From: Acinetobacter piscicola
Lineage (GTDB): Bacteria > Pseudomonadota > Gammaproteobacteria > Pseudomonadales > Moraxellaceae
Reading direction: 5' to 3'
Assembly (NCBI RefSeq): GCF_015218165.1
Contig: NZ_CP048659.1
Span: 682,001 to 746,000, forward strand
DNA length: 64,000 bases
Shown here: piece by piece, positions 56,447 through 64,000 of the stretch
Position numbering within the stretch: position 1 is the stretch's first letter
Layout of the letters: each line of letters begins with the position of its first letter
Position numbers and translations under genes: made by a program
Notes under the pieces: generated by a model
Told to the model about the DNA's origin: nothing
Database searches by the model: none
Seen by the model: only the letters and a program-made list of their open reading frames with translations

Positions 56447-57610
56447 TTAAGAAACGACGTTCTTTTTAATGCCGCGCATTAAAGTTTCTAAACGTGAACG
56501 ATGGTAACTCAGCTTTTGTTCAACCAACTGAAAATCAACTTTAAGTTTTCCATCCATTTGGTGAATTTTTTCAGCAACAGCGGCTTTTTTCGCTTGAATC
56601 TCTTGCTCTTTTAACTTCGCCCAATCATTGAGCGTATGGGTAAATGCTTCATATTCTTGCGCCACTTTTTGTTTCATTGCCAAAATATCAGCATTCACAT
56701 CATGTCCATACACAGCCAAGTCTTGTTCAGCGTATTTAAACTTCATTGCCAATTCTGCTTTTTTAATATTAAAGCTTGGAATACGGCGTAAATTTTTTGC
56801 TAAGCCAACTTTAGAGCAAGTCCAGATGAGCCATTTTGTTGGATCATATTGCCACCATTTCACACCATTACGGTAGTCGTACTGGAAAATGTGATGATAG
56901 TTATGATAACCCTCCCCCCATGTTGCAATGGCAAGAATAAAGTTATCACGTGCTGTATTTTCGTCTGTATAAGGACGTTTGCCCCACATATGACACAATG
57001 AATTAATGAAGAAGGTGACATGATGGCTAAATATTAAGCGCAATAGACCGCCTAATAACAACACCCCCCAAATATCACCAACAGCCCAACCAATTGGCAA
57101 TAAAATCGAAGCATGAACGATGATAACCAATGGAATGTAATATTTGTCCTGGAACATGACAATTTTGTCATTCAGTAAATCTGGTGCATTTTTATAATTG
57201 GCTTCTGAGGCAGGATAGTTACGTAACATCCAACCGATATGTGCATACCAAAAACCGTTATTAATCGAATATGGATCTTGGTCAACATCATCGACATGAC
57301 GATGGTGAGTACGGTGACCTGAAGCCCAAAACAAAATACTGTTCTGAACGGCAAAAGTTCCCATGATCATTAAAATAATTTTAAGTGGCACAGTCGCTTC
57401 ATAAGCACGATGTGCCCATAAACGATGGTAACCGGCAGTAATACCTAAACTACTTAAACCAAGTAGTACGAATAAGCTGATCCACGCCGCAGTACTGAAA
57501 TCATGATGCCAAGCATATAAAGGAATGGCGATCAGTGCGACGATAGGTAAAAAAACTAACGCAAATACACCGATCCAGTTAATTGGGGCTTTGGGTAGGG
57601 GAGCATTCAT
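56447..57610 (-). CDS. membrane fatty acyl-CoA desaturase with C-terminal coiled-coil extension
   Basis: Delta-9-type fatty acid desaturase, about 387 residues from the ATG giving MNAPLPKAPI; a TTG at 57616 or GTG at 57622 are alternative starts near the AGGAG. All three histidine clusters of the di-iron site are present: HRLWAH at residues 62-67, HRTHHRH at 99-105 and GEGYHNYHH at 232-240, with four membrane helices between them. After about residue 285 comes a charged, helical extension of about 100 residues that looks like a coiled coil and is not needed for catalysis. It introduces double bonds into membrane lipids. Confidence 0.9.
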   Translation of the reverse strand: MNAPLPKAPINWIGVFALVFLPIVALIAIPLYAWHHDFSTAAWISLFVLLGLSSLGITAGYHRLWAHRAYEATVPLKIILMIMGTFAVQNSILFWASGHRTHHRHVDDVDQDPYSINNGFWYAHIGWMLRNYPASEANYKNAPDLLNDKIVMFQDKYYIPLVIIVHASILLPIGWAVGDIWGVLLLGGLLRLIFSHHVTFFINSLCHMWGKRPYTDENTARDNFILAIATWGEGYHNYHHIFQYDYRNGVKWWQYDPTKWLIWTCSKVGLAKNLRRIPSFNIKKAELAMKFKYAEQDLAVYGHDVNADILAMKQKVAQEYEAFTHTLNDWAKLKEQEIQAKKAAVAEKIHQMDGKLKVDFQLVEQKLSYHRSRLETLMRGIKKNVVS

Positions 57611-57622
57611 CTCCAACAGCAC

Positions 57623-57950
57623 TCCTAAGAACCTTAAAGTATGAGGTAAAAATATGATACAGCCAACGACTTTTTATAGGGCTGTAATGGGTGAATTTTA
57701 ACATGCTATAACAGCTATCCACTAGCATTATTGTACAACTGTATTGTACGAAACAGTAACAGAATAAAACATCATTTTGATGGGATTAATCGGAAAAAAG
57801 AAACAGCGAAGTTTGTGCAAATTTAAGTTAATTTATGTGTGGAAAATGTGCATGAAACTTCGCTTAGTTTTTGATTTTATATATAAAGTTACATTTCATT
57901 TGTGGGGTTTAAATAAAATAAAAACAAAAATCCACAATTTTAATGCAGCA
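57623..57950. other. intergenic region upstream of the desaturase
   Basis: No gene is supported. An 8-mer TATTGTAC occurs twice, at 57729-57736 and 57742-57749, 13 bp apart, about 120 bases upstream of the desaturase and plausibly in its regulatory region. The region beyond 57770 contains only a short spurious ORF. Confidence 0.5.
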
Positions 57951-58673
57951 TTATTGCTTTTGCTGTAGGGCTATTTGCATCATTTTAGGAAAATCGGTAA
58001 TTAAACCTTGAACGCCTAGTTCACGTAAATGTTTGGCACGCTCAATGTCATTGACTGTCCATACACTGATGTTGAGTTGTGCCGCTTGCGTTTTTTTAAT
58101 GATGTCATCATGAGCAAGTTGATCCATCCAACCGATTTGAACACAGTTAAGATCAAGCGCTTGTTCAATTGCACGTTCACCGATGTCCTTTTCAATGAGT
58201 AAGCCTTGTTTAAATTGGGTACCTTGTTGTTTTAAAGCGTGATGAATTTTCAGATCAAAACTGGTGATCACCGCGTTGTGTTCGAAACCTTGTAATTGGC
58301 GTTGTAATTCTAAAGTTAATTTTTCAGCTTGTGCTTCTGTTTCAACTGCTTTCACTTCCACTTCAATATGTTGAAAGTCTTGCATGATCTGGAGTGATTG
58401 TTTCAGTGTAGGCGTGACTTGTTTTGCCCAATCCATCCAAATATGTGCTTGGTTGTAGGTGTCCAACTCGGTACTTTTTAGGGGATATAGTGCTTGTTCA
58501 ACGCCTGTAGTCCTCAAAAAATTATCATCATGCATAATGATGAGTTCGTCGTCTTTGAGTTGGCGTACATCAAACTCAACCGCACGAATACCTAAGTCAT
58601 GGATGTATTGAAATCCCCCCAAGGTATTTTCTGGTGCTTCGCCACGTGCGCCACGATGTCCGATAATTTTCAT
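57951..58673 (-). CDS. glycerophosphodiester phosphodiesterase
   Basis: 240 residues of the GDPD family, splitting glycerophosphodiesters into glycerol-3-phosphate and alcohols. The N-terminus has the full signature IGHRGARGEAPENTLGGF (catalytic His at residue 5) followed by VEFDVRQLKDDELIIMHDD with the second His. There is no signal peptide, so it is cytosolic, like UgpQ. The ATG is preceded by a region with a palindromic repeat (58800 area). Transcribed singly. Confidence 0.92.
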   Translation of the reverse strand: MKIIGHRGARGEAPENTLGGFQYIHDLGIRAVEFDVRQLKDDELIIMHDDNFLRTTGVEQALYPLKSTELDTYNQAHIWMDWAKQVTPTLKQSLQIMQDFQHIEVEVKAVETEAQAEKLTLELQRQLQGFEHNAVITSFDLKIHHALKQQGTQFKQGLLIEKDIGERAIEQALDLNCVQIGWMDQLAHDDIIKKTQAAQLNISVWTVNDIERAKHLRELGVQGLITDFPKMMQIALQQKQ

Positions 58674-58792
58674 AATGAGCCCTGTTTGGTCAATCTAACA
58701 AAAAAGATGATTGTTGTTCTGCTCAAAATATTCAATAGAGATGATTAAATTTCTTGTATGTCGAGTTGTCATTTATATTGAATTTATAATGG

Positions 58793-58833
58793 AGGTTCCC
58801 TCTCCTTTTAAAAGGAGAGAGCTAGGGAGAGGA
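58793..58833. repeat. palindromic repeat (REP-like) downstream of the adenosyltransferase gene
   Basis: CTCTCCTTTTAAAAGGAGAG (58800-58819) is a perfect 20-bp palindrome, bracketed by a CCTCTCC (58799-58805) and GGAGAGG (58826-58832) pair. The layout resembles the CCCTCTCC...GGAGAGGG intergenic repeats found in many gammaproteobacterial genomes. Confidence 0.6.
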
Positions 58834-58873
58834 TTGCTATAAATAATTCCATCTCATTTATATCAATTTTTGA

Positions 58874-59452
58874 TCAAATCGTCTCATTAATATTTTTTTG
58901 CCATAGTACTTCGCTACCGCCTTCCGCTCGTTGTAAAGTGCGTGATGCGACAAAGAACCAGTCCGATAAACGATTCAGTAATTGTAAAGCGGTTGCTTGA
59001 ATATTTTGATCACGTGTATGCACGGTCATCAAACTGCGTTCTGCGCGGCGACATACAGCACGTGCTTGATGGGCATAACTACATACAATTGTGCCTGCTG
59101 GTAAAATAAAATCCTTTAACATTGGCAGGTCTTCGTTCATACGGTCAATGTCTTGTTCAAGAAATTCCACACAAATCGGTTGTAGTAAGTTGTAATTTGG
59201 AATACATACTTCACCGCCTAAATCAAATAGCCAATGCTGAATCAGGCTTAAAGATTTGTCCCAATCTGCTTTTTTCTCAATTGTGCTGAGTGCAATTTGG
59301 GAACGTAAAACACCCACAATGGAGTTGAGTTCATCGACATCGCCCAAAGCTGCAATGCGTAAGTCATCTTTTGCAATACGAGAGCCATCACCTAAACCTG
59401 TGGTGCCTGCATCACCTGTACGCGTATAGATTTTACTTAAACGGTGTCCCAT
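58874..59452 (-). CDS. corrinoid adenosyltransferase, PduO type
   Basis: 192-residue ATP:cob(I)alamin adenosyltransferase of the PduO/MMAB family, making adenosylcobalamin. Conserved parts are IYTRTGDAGTTGLGDGSRI near residue 8, GDVDELNS near 37, FDLGGEV near 72, LPAGTIVCSYAHQARAVCRRAER near 117-139 and NRLSDWFFVASR near 161. It follows btuB on the same strand after a 99-base gap, so an imported B12 precursor can be activated by a neighbouring gene product. Confidence 0.92.
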   Translation of the reverse strand: MGHRLSKIYTRTGDAGTTGLGDGSRIAKDDLRIAALGDVDELNSIVGVLRSQIALSTIEKKADWDKSLSLIQHWLFDLGGEVCIPNYNLLQPICVEFLEQDIDRMNEDLPMLKDFILPAGTIVCSYAHQARAVCRRAERSLMTVHTRDQNIQATALQLLNRLSDWFFVASRTLQRAEGGSEVLWQKNINETI

Positions 59453-59551
59453 AATTTTTCCTTGAAAGTTTTAAAACTCAATGACATTAAAAAGGATAAT
59501 GCCTTCATCATGGCATTATCCTCAAAAGTTTTTGTCTAAGCTTAAAGCATC

Positions 59552-61396
59552 TTAGTATTTAAATGTCACACCAACAGACGCTTGGCGTCCTGAGTTAATG
59601 TAATATTCATCTGCATAATAGTTTGCAGTTTTATATTTCACATCACCCATGTTTTTAATATTTGTGAACAGTTTAGCGTAAGGACTGATATTCCAATAGG
59701 CATTTAAATCTACAGTTGCATGCCCAGGTAGTGTTGCTGAATTGGCTGAATTTGAAATTTTCGATGTCGACTTCGCAATCACCGATGTACTGATTCCATA
59801 GGTTTGATTTTCTAAACCTGCTGTTACCGTGAAAGATTGGCGAGGACGACGAATTAATTCGTAACCTGTGTCTTCATTTTCTGTTTTCACATAAGCATAT
59901 TCAGTGGTTAAAAATAAATCATCTTGATTCCATTTCAAACCGACTTCACCACCTGTCATTTTGGCTTTGCTGACATTCTGATAGGTTGAATCAGGATATC
60001 CATATGTGTATTCGATCAAGTTTTTTACTTTAGTTTGATAAATAGACGTATAAGCTGATAAGCCATAAGCAAGCTTTTGATCAAGTCCTATTTCATAAGA
60101 AAGACTTTTTTCAGGTTTCAAGTCTGGGTTGCCATAGGTATTGCCCCATTGCGTATCTTCGTAAATGTAATACAGTTGGTTCCCTGTAGGTGCTTTAAAT
60201 GCACTGCCAATGTTTGCATAAATACTGGTTAATGGTGCAATTTGGATTCGCCCAGCAAGTTGACCCACAGTGTGTGTTCCAAATTGATCATTGTCTTCTA
60301 CACGCACCCCAGCTTGGGTATGAACACCTGCATGATCATATTGATGCTGAACATAATAGCCGACTGAGTCTAGACTTTTAGATTTTCCAATGATTGATAA
60401 GCTTTCTATATCTGCATTATTTAATGAAGCACCGATCAATACATTTTGATGTTCGCTAAATTTCCAACGTAAATTGAGATCAGCTTCGTTACGTTCTGTG
60501 TTGAAATAACTGAGGTATGATTTCCCTGTTAACTCATCTTTAAAATTAGAATAACGTGCATTTAAAATTAAATCAGGCGTGAAATTAAAGCGACCATTGA
60601 CATTAATTAGACGGTTAAAGAAATCTTGAGCACCACCATAGTAAACATTGGTCCCTTTATTCTCACTTAAGCTGACAGCAGCACCATATTGTTCTTGTTC
60701 ATAGCCCACTTTAGCGCTGTAGCCTTTTTGGTCATAAGATGCACGATTTTTATCTTTATTGGTGACGGTTGTTCCATCACTCTCAAGACGTTGGCTGCGA
60801 ACTTGCGCATAGATGCCATCTTGAGCGAAGTCTGCACCAACTACAGTTTTATAAGTCTTATTTTCAGCCATTTCGCCTGTGACGAAAAATTGGGGTTTGG
60901 TTGGAATTGCTGAACGGACATTAATCACACCACCGATGGCATCTGTACCATATTGAACAGAAGCGGGGCCTTTTAAGACTTCAATTTGACCCGCATCACT
61001 TAAATCAATATATGGAATACTTGCACCACCATCTAATGCGGTATTTAGACTTGCACCATCTTTTAAAAACAATACATGTGTTGAGTTTGTACCACGAATG
61101 AACGCAGATGTTTGTTGACCAATACCACCGCTTTGTACAATATTTAGAGCCGCTTCACGTTGCAATAATTGACCTAAATCTGCAATTGGAGACTGTTGAA
61201 TCGTTTTTTGGTCAATGACACTAATACGTACAGGGACTTCATTCACTTTTGTTTCAGCACGTGTTGCTGTAATGACGACAGGGTCTAAGGTAATAATGTC
61301 TTGAGTTGTTGGTGTTGCCGCAAAAACAGTAGCAGAAATCCCCATCGCAGCAGCGACAGCACCTACAAGCGCAGTAGGTTTAAAAAAAGTAGTCAT
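59552..61396 (-). CDS. btuB: TonB-dependent vitamin B12 receptor
   Basis: About 614 residues from the ATG with GGAG 6 bases upstream; the frame continues through the riboswitch to 61516, but that region is not coding. Signal peptide to about residue 26 (ISATVFA), TonB box region LDPVVITATR, plug with AFIRGTNSTHVLFLKDG and IEVLKGPASVQYGTDAIGGVINV, then a beta-barrel ending with a C-terminal aromatic (VGVTFKY). The upstream cobalamin riboswitch and downstream corrinoid adenosyltransferase gene support the substrate. Confidence 0.93.
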   Translation of the reverse strand: MTTFFKPTALVGAVAAAMGISATVFAATPTTQDIITLDPVVITATRAETKVNEVPVRISVIDQKTIQQSPIADLGQLLQREAALNIVQSGGIGQQTSAFIRGTNSTHVLFLKDGASLNTALDGGASIPYIDLSDAGQIEVLKGPASVQYGTDAIGGVINVRSAIPTKPQFFVTGEMAENKTYKTVVGADFAQDGIYAQVRSQRLESDGTTVTNKDKNRASYDQKGYSAKVGYEQEQYGAAVSLSENKGTNVYYGGAQDFFNRLINVNGRFNFTPDLILNARYSNFKDELTGKSYLSYFNTERNEADLNLRWKFSEHQNVLIGASLNNADIESLSIIGKSKSLDSVGYYVQHQYDHAGVHTQAGVRVEDNDQFGTHTVGQLAGRIQIAPLTSIYANIGSAFKAPTGNQLYYIYEDTQWGNTYGNPDLKPEKSLSYEIGLDQKLAYGLSAYTSIYQTKVKNLIEYTYGYPDSTYQNVSKAKMTGGEVGLKWNQDDLFLTTEYAYVKTENEDTGYELIRRPRQSFTVTAGLENQTYGISTSVIAKSTSKISNSANSATLPGHATVDLNAYWNISPYAKLFTNIKNMGDVKYKTANYYADEYYINSGRQASVGVTFKY

Positions 61397-61404
61397 GAGA
61401 TGCT

Positions 61405-61643
61405 CCATACATTCACCCCACGTGAATGATTGAGTTGAGAGGTACAACAAGTTGGTATCCGGACTTAAATATAGAATAGTCAATATTCCACTTATTTCTA
61501 CCTTCCCATACGTCATGTTATGTACAGTTGCTTAAATTGAAAAATTTAAACGAAATAAGATTCTTTATTACCGTTGCGGGGGCAGTGTTGGATTTTCACC
61601 AACTTCCCAAAGCCGAAGCTATAGACTTGCTGTCTTTGCGCGC
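61405..61643 (-). ncRNA. cobalamin (adenosylcobalamin) riboswitch upstream of btuB
   Basis: Minus-strand leader containing the conserved core GGGAAGTTGGTGAAAATCC, then CACTGCCCCCGCAACGGTAAT (about 61569-61612), and, 100 bases on, the B12-box-like AAGTCCGGATACCAACTT near 61455-61475. A final small hairpin CATTCAC/GGTGAATG lies just before the btuB start, likely the translational expression platform. Boundaries are approximate. Confidence 0.88.
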
Positions 61644-61672
61644 AGTATAAAGTTAGATATTCAATTAAACAA
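61644..61672 (-). promoter_or_regulatory. promoter of the btuB leader
   Basis: -35 TTGTTT (61667-61672) and -10 TATACT (61644-61649), spaced 17 bp on the minus strand, just upstream of the riboswitch. Confidence 0.6.
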
Positions 61673-61693
61673 TATAAAAAACAGTAAGAAAAA

Positions 61694-61915
61694 ATGAAAG
61701 AATTGAGATTTAAAAATAGTGCGAAAGAAAAAATTACAGTGATTGTAGAACCGTGGGCGATAGAACTTGAAATCGAACCCGATGTAAAAGTTTTAATCAA
61801 AGATGATTTAGGTGAAGAATTAGATTTTGAAATGGAATATTTCATTAAAGGTGTTATTTTTTATTGTAATAATAGTCAGATATCGGTGTATGGAGATAGC
61901 CAAAAAATATTTTAA
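61694..61915 (+). CDS. small hypothetical protein (73 aa)
   Basis: 73 residues, acidic, beta-strand-like pattern (ITVIVEPWAIELEIEPDVKVLIKDD), with no membrane helix. It starts at ATG about 20 bases from the btuB promoter and is read in the opposite direction; the Shine-Dalgarno is weak (GTAAGAAAAA). Composition is compatible with a real small protein, but the family is not recognised. Confidence 0.5.
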   Translation: MKELRFKNSAKEKITVIVEPWAIELEIEPDVKVLIKDDLGEELDFEMEYFIKGVIFYCNNSQISVYGDSQKIF

Positions 61916-62021
61916 GAGCAAACTTAAAACAAAACGGACAGGATTAAAAAAATTGCATTACAATGACGGTGTTAAAATAGAAACAACCTCTATTTTATAA
62001 AATGGAATTAGAGTTAGAACG

Positions 62022-62663
62022 ATGCGAACACGTGCCAAAATTTGTGGAATCACCCGTACAGAAGATATTCATGCTGCAGTCAATGCAGGTGTGGATGCGA
62101 TTGGTTTGGTCTTTTATGCACCAAGTCCACGTGCTGTCAGTATTCAACAAGCGAAAGTTCTAGCACAACATATTCCTGCTTATGTCAGTATTGTTGGCTT
62201 ATTTGTCAATGCAAGCAGCGAGGAGATCGCACAGGTGTTGGCAGAAGTTCCATTGGATATTTTACAATTTCATGGCGATGAAACAGCTGCACAGTGCCAA
62301 AAAATTGCACAAGACAATCAACGTCGTTGGTATAAAGCCATCCAAGTCAAAGCAGATTTAGATGTGATTGCAGAGATTGAGCAATATCAACAGGCAGGTG
62401 CAAGTGCTATGCTTCTTGATGCATGGCATCCTGAACTGAAAGGTGGAACAGGACACAGTTTTGATTGGGAAAAATTCCCAAAACTTGATCTGCCTTTAAT
62501 TTTGGCGGGTGGTTTAAAACCTGAAAATATTGAAGATGCGATCAAGACAACAGCTGCTTATGCAGTCGATGTCAGTGGCGGTGTAGAGTCCGCAAAAGGT
62601 ATAAAAGACCAACAACTTATTCAACAGTTTATGCAAGGAGTCCAACGTGGATCAGCACAGTAA
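62022..62663 (+). CDS. trpF: phosphoribosylanthranilate isomerase
   Basis: TIM-barrel isomerase of tryptophan synthesis, 213 residues. The N-terminal KICGITR holds the catalytic Cys (residue 8), and DALGLVFY-like ([15 protein letters not shown]), [25 protein letters not shown] with the catalytic Asp, [10 protein letters not shown] and VDVSGGVE complete the family set. Full length. The trpB start overlaps its end by 17 bases, so the two are coupled. Confidence 0.95.
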   Translation: MRTRAKICGITRTEDIHAAVNAGVDAIGLVFYAPSPRAVSIQQAKVLAQHIPAYVSIVGLFVNASSEEIAQVLAEVPLDILQFHGDETAAQCQKIAQDNQRRWYKAIQVKADLDVIAEIEQYQQAGASAMLLDAWHPELKGGTGHSFDWEKFPKLDLPLILAGGLKPENIEDAIKTTAAYAVDVSGGVESAKGIKDQQLIQQFMQGVQRGSAQ

Positions 62664-63888
62664 TCAACAAGATCAAGTGATTGACTATACCCAATTTCCT
62701 GATGCAAAAGGGCATTTTGGGATCCATGGTGGACGTTTTGTATCAGAAACTTTGATGGCGGCGTTAGAAGATCTAGAAAATCTTTATAACCGCATGAAAA
62801 CAGATGAAAAGTTCTTGGCAGAATTTGACCGTGATTTGGCATATTATGTGGGTCGTCCAAGCCCTTTATATCATGCTGAACGTTGGTCGAGAGAGTTGGG
62901 TGGTGCACAAATTTATTTAAAACGTGAAGACCTTAATCACACAGGTTCTCATAAAGTGAATAACACCATTGGACAAGCTTTACTGGCTAAACTTTCAGGC
63001 AAAAGACGTATTATCGCTGAAACGGGTGCAGGTCAGCATGGTGTAGCAACCGCGACAATTGCAGCACGTTTAGGGATGGAATGTGTGGTTTACATGGGCG
63101 CAGAAGATGTTAAACGTCAAGCCATGAATGTGTACCGTATGCGTTTGTTAGGTGCAAAAGTTGTGCCTGTAGAAAGTGGTTCTAAAACATTAAAAGATGC
63201 ATTAAATGAAGCGATGCGTGATTGGGTGACCAATGTTGATTCTACTTATTATGTGATTGGTACTGTGGCAGGCCCGCATCCATATCCACAATTGGTGCGT
63301 GATTTCCAATCGATCATTGGTCGTGAAGCACGTAAGCAAATTCTAGAACAAGCAGGTCGTTTACCTGATGCTTTAGTGGCATGTGTTGGTGGTGGTTCAA
63401 ATGCGATGGGCTTATTTTATCCATTTTTAAACGATCAAGATGTAAAAATCTATGGTGTCGAAGCAGCAGGCTATGGCATTGAAACAGGGAAACATTCAGC
63501 ACCACTCAATGCAGGTCATGTGGGGGTATTACATGGTAACCGTACTTACCTGATGTCAGATGAACAAGGTCAAATCATTGAAACACATTCAATCTCTGCG
63601 GGTCTAGATTATCCAGGTGTAGGTCCTGAGCATAGTTTCTTAAAAGATATGCACCGTGTTGATTATGTTCCGATCAATGACACTGAAGCACTGCAAGGTT
63701 TCCGTGATTTAACTCAAATTGAAGGGATTATTCCTGCACTAGAAAGCTCACATGCGATGGCATACGTGACCAAACTTGCACCGACGATGGATAAAGATCA
63801 AATCATCATTGCAACTGTTTCTGGTCGTGGTGATAAAGACTTGATGACGGTTGCCCGCATTGATGGTGTAGAAATGGTCGATATGTAA
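62647..63888 (+). CDS. trpB: tryptophan synthase beta chain
   Basis: 413 residues; condenses indole with serine using PLP. The start is GTG with AAGGAG 6 bases upstream inside trpF. Features: GGRFVSETL near residue 28, HTGSHKVNN with PLP Lys103, [13 protein letters not shown] near 120, and the phosphate-binding GGGSNAMG near 250. C-terminal SGRGDKD is conserved. The overlapping trpF-trpB pair is a common arrangement, with trpA usually next, beyond this window. A terminator follows trpB here, which may indicate separate control of trpA. Confidence 0.96.
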   Translation: MDQHSNQQDQVIDYTQFPDAKGHFGIHGGRFVSETLMAALEDLENLYNRMKTDEKFLAEFDRDLAYYVGRPSPLYHAERWSRELGGAQIYLKREDLNHTGSHKVNNTIGQALLAKLSGKRRIIAETGAGQHGVATATIAARLGMECVVYMGAEDVKRQAMNVYRMRLLGAKVVPVESGSKTLKDALNEAMRDWVTNVDSTYYVIGTVAGPHPYPQLVRDFQSIIGREARKQILEQAGRLPDALVACVGGGSNAMGLFYPFLNDQDVKIYGVEAAGYGIETGKHSAPLNAGHVGVLHGNRTYLMSDEQGQIIETHSISAGLDYPGVGPEHSFLKDMHRVDYVPINDTEALQGFRDLTQIEGIIPALESSHAMAYVTKLAPTMDKDQIIIATVSGRGDKDLMTVARIDGVEMVDM

Positions 63889-63924
63889 ATATCTAGCAAG
63901 ATGCTTTTGCATAGCTTTTGAACA

Positions 63925-63957
63925 AAAATCCTCCTAATTTAAGGGGGATTTTTTTGT
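63925..63957 (+). terminator. terminator after trpB
   Basis: AAATCCTCC pairs with GGGGGATTT (one G-T) around an 8-base loop and is followed by a long T-run, 36 bases after the trpB stop. Confidence 0.83.
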
Positions 63958-64000
63958 CTAAAAATTCACAGAAGATGCACAGACCTACGCTTGTTCAATT

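Noticed and set aside
57777..57968. 63-codon plus-strand ORF between the desaturase and phosphodiesterase
   Set aside because: Lys/Leu/Phe-rich translation of AT-rich spacer, overlapping the end of a real gene.
61397..61516. N-terminal extension of the btuB frame
   Set aside because: This stretch is the riboswitch leader; the real start has a ribosome-binding site and signal peptide at 61396.
61546..61845. 99-codon minus-strand ORF over the btuB promoter and riboswitch
   Set aside because: It spans a structured RNA leader and promoter and is antisense to the small acidic gene; Ser-rich composition is not gene-like.

Overview
The window is an AT-rich, gene-dense chromosomal segment from a gammaproteobacterium, almost certainly an Acinetobacter. 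The signs are a lipooligosaccharide outer-core locus between ilvE and aspS, a monomeric isocitrate dehydrogenase, a tgt-yajC-secD-secF run, a BaeSR-type two-component system, and an Acinetobacter-style Zur palindrome in front of a ZnuD-type receptor. Genus assignment is inference from gene content and order. No search was run.

Layout. 1-8592 (+) is the downstream part of an aryl-polyene (APE) pigment cluster: MMPL exporter (cut by the window edge), FAD oxidoreductase, DUF3261 lipoprotein, ketosynthase, dehydratase, ketoreductase, second ketosynthase, a small secreted protein and a phosphopantetheinyl transferase. A shared terminator separates it from secF-secD-yajC-tgt (-). 13.2-15.2 kb is a degraded accessory patch: a decayed IS3-family orfA not visible as an intact ORF, the apparent C-terminal tail of a lost toxin, and an intact PoNi-type immunity gene, then tRNA-Leu(CAA). 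queA (+), icd (-), an orphan histidine kinase, glnE and ilvE follow.

24.9-32.2 kb lies in the outer-core (OC) position. Five genes on + (ELM1 family, polysaccharide deacetylase, GT4, a second ELM1, GT4) face a three-gene minus-strand set (lipid A-type acyltransferase, small membrane protein, GT4). aspS, a DUF4184 membrane protein and a Zur-controlled ZnuD-type receptor follow. Then come a phospholipase D-like protein and two tandem periplasmic Sel1-repeat paralogues.

42-53.7 kb holds small conserved genes (RcnB-like, PsiE, PaiB-type), two tandem ~600-residue acyl-CoA dehydrogenases, and baeSR with a divergent, internally duplicated lipoprotein gene. An unusual 15-bp inverted repeat carrying two perfect inverted DnaA boxes lies just after baeR. 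53-64 kb contains a YjbR protein, an L,D-transpeptidase, selO, a fatty-acid desaturase, a glycerophosphodiesterase, a corrinoid adenosyltransferase, btuB behind a cobalamin riboswitch, and trpF-trpB.

The likeliest places for something undescribed are the orphan immunity patch (13.2-15.2 kb), the phospholipase D/Sel1 trio (37.5-41.9 kb), the DnaA-box hairpin (52.8 kb), and the duplicated lipoprotein opposite baeSR. Most of the rest is core genome.
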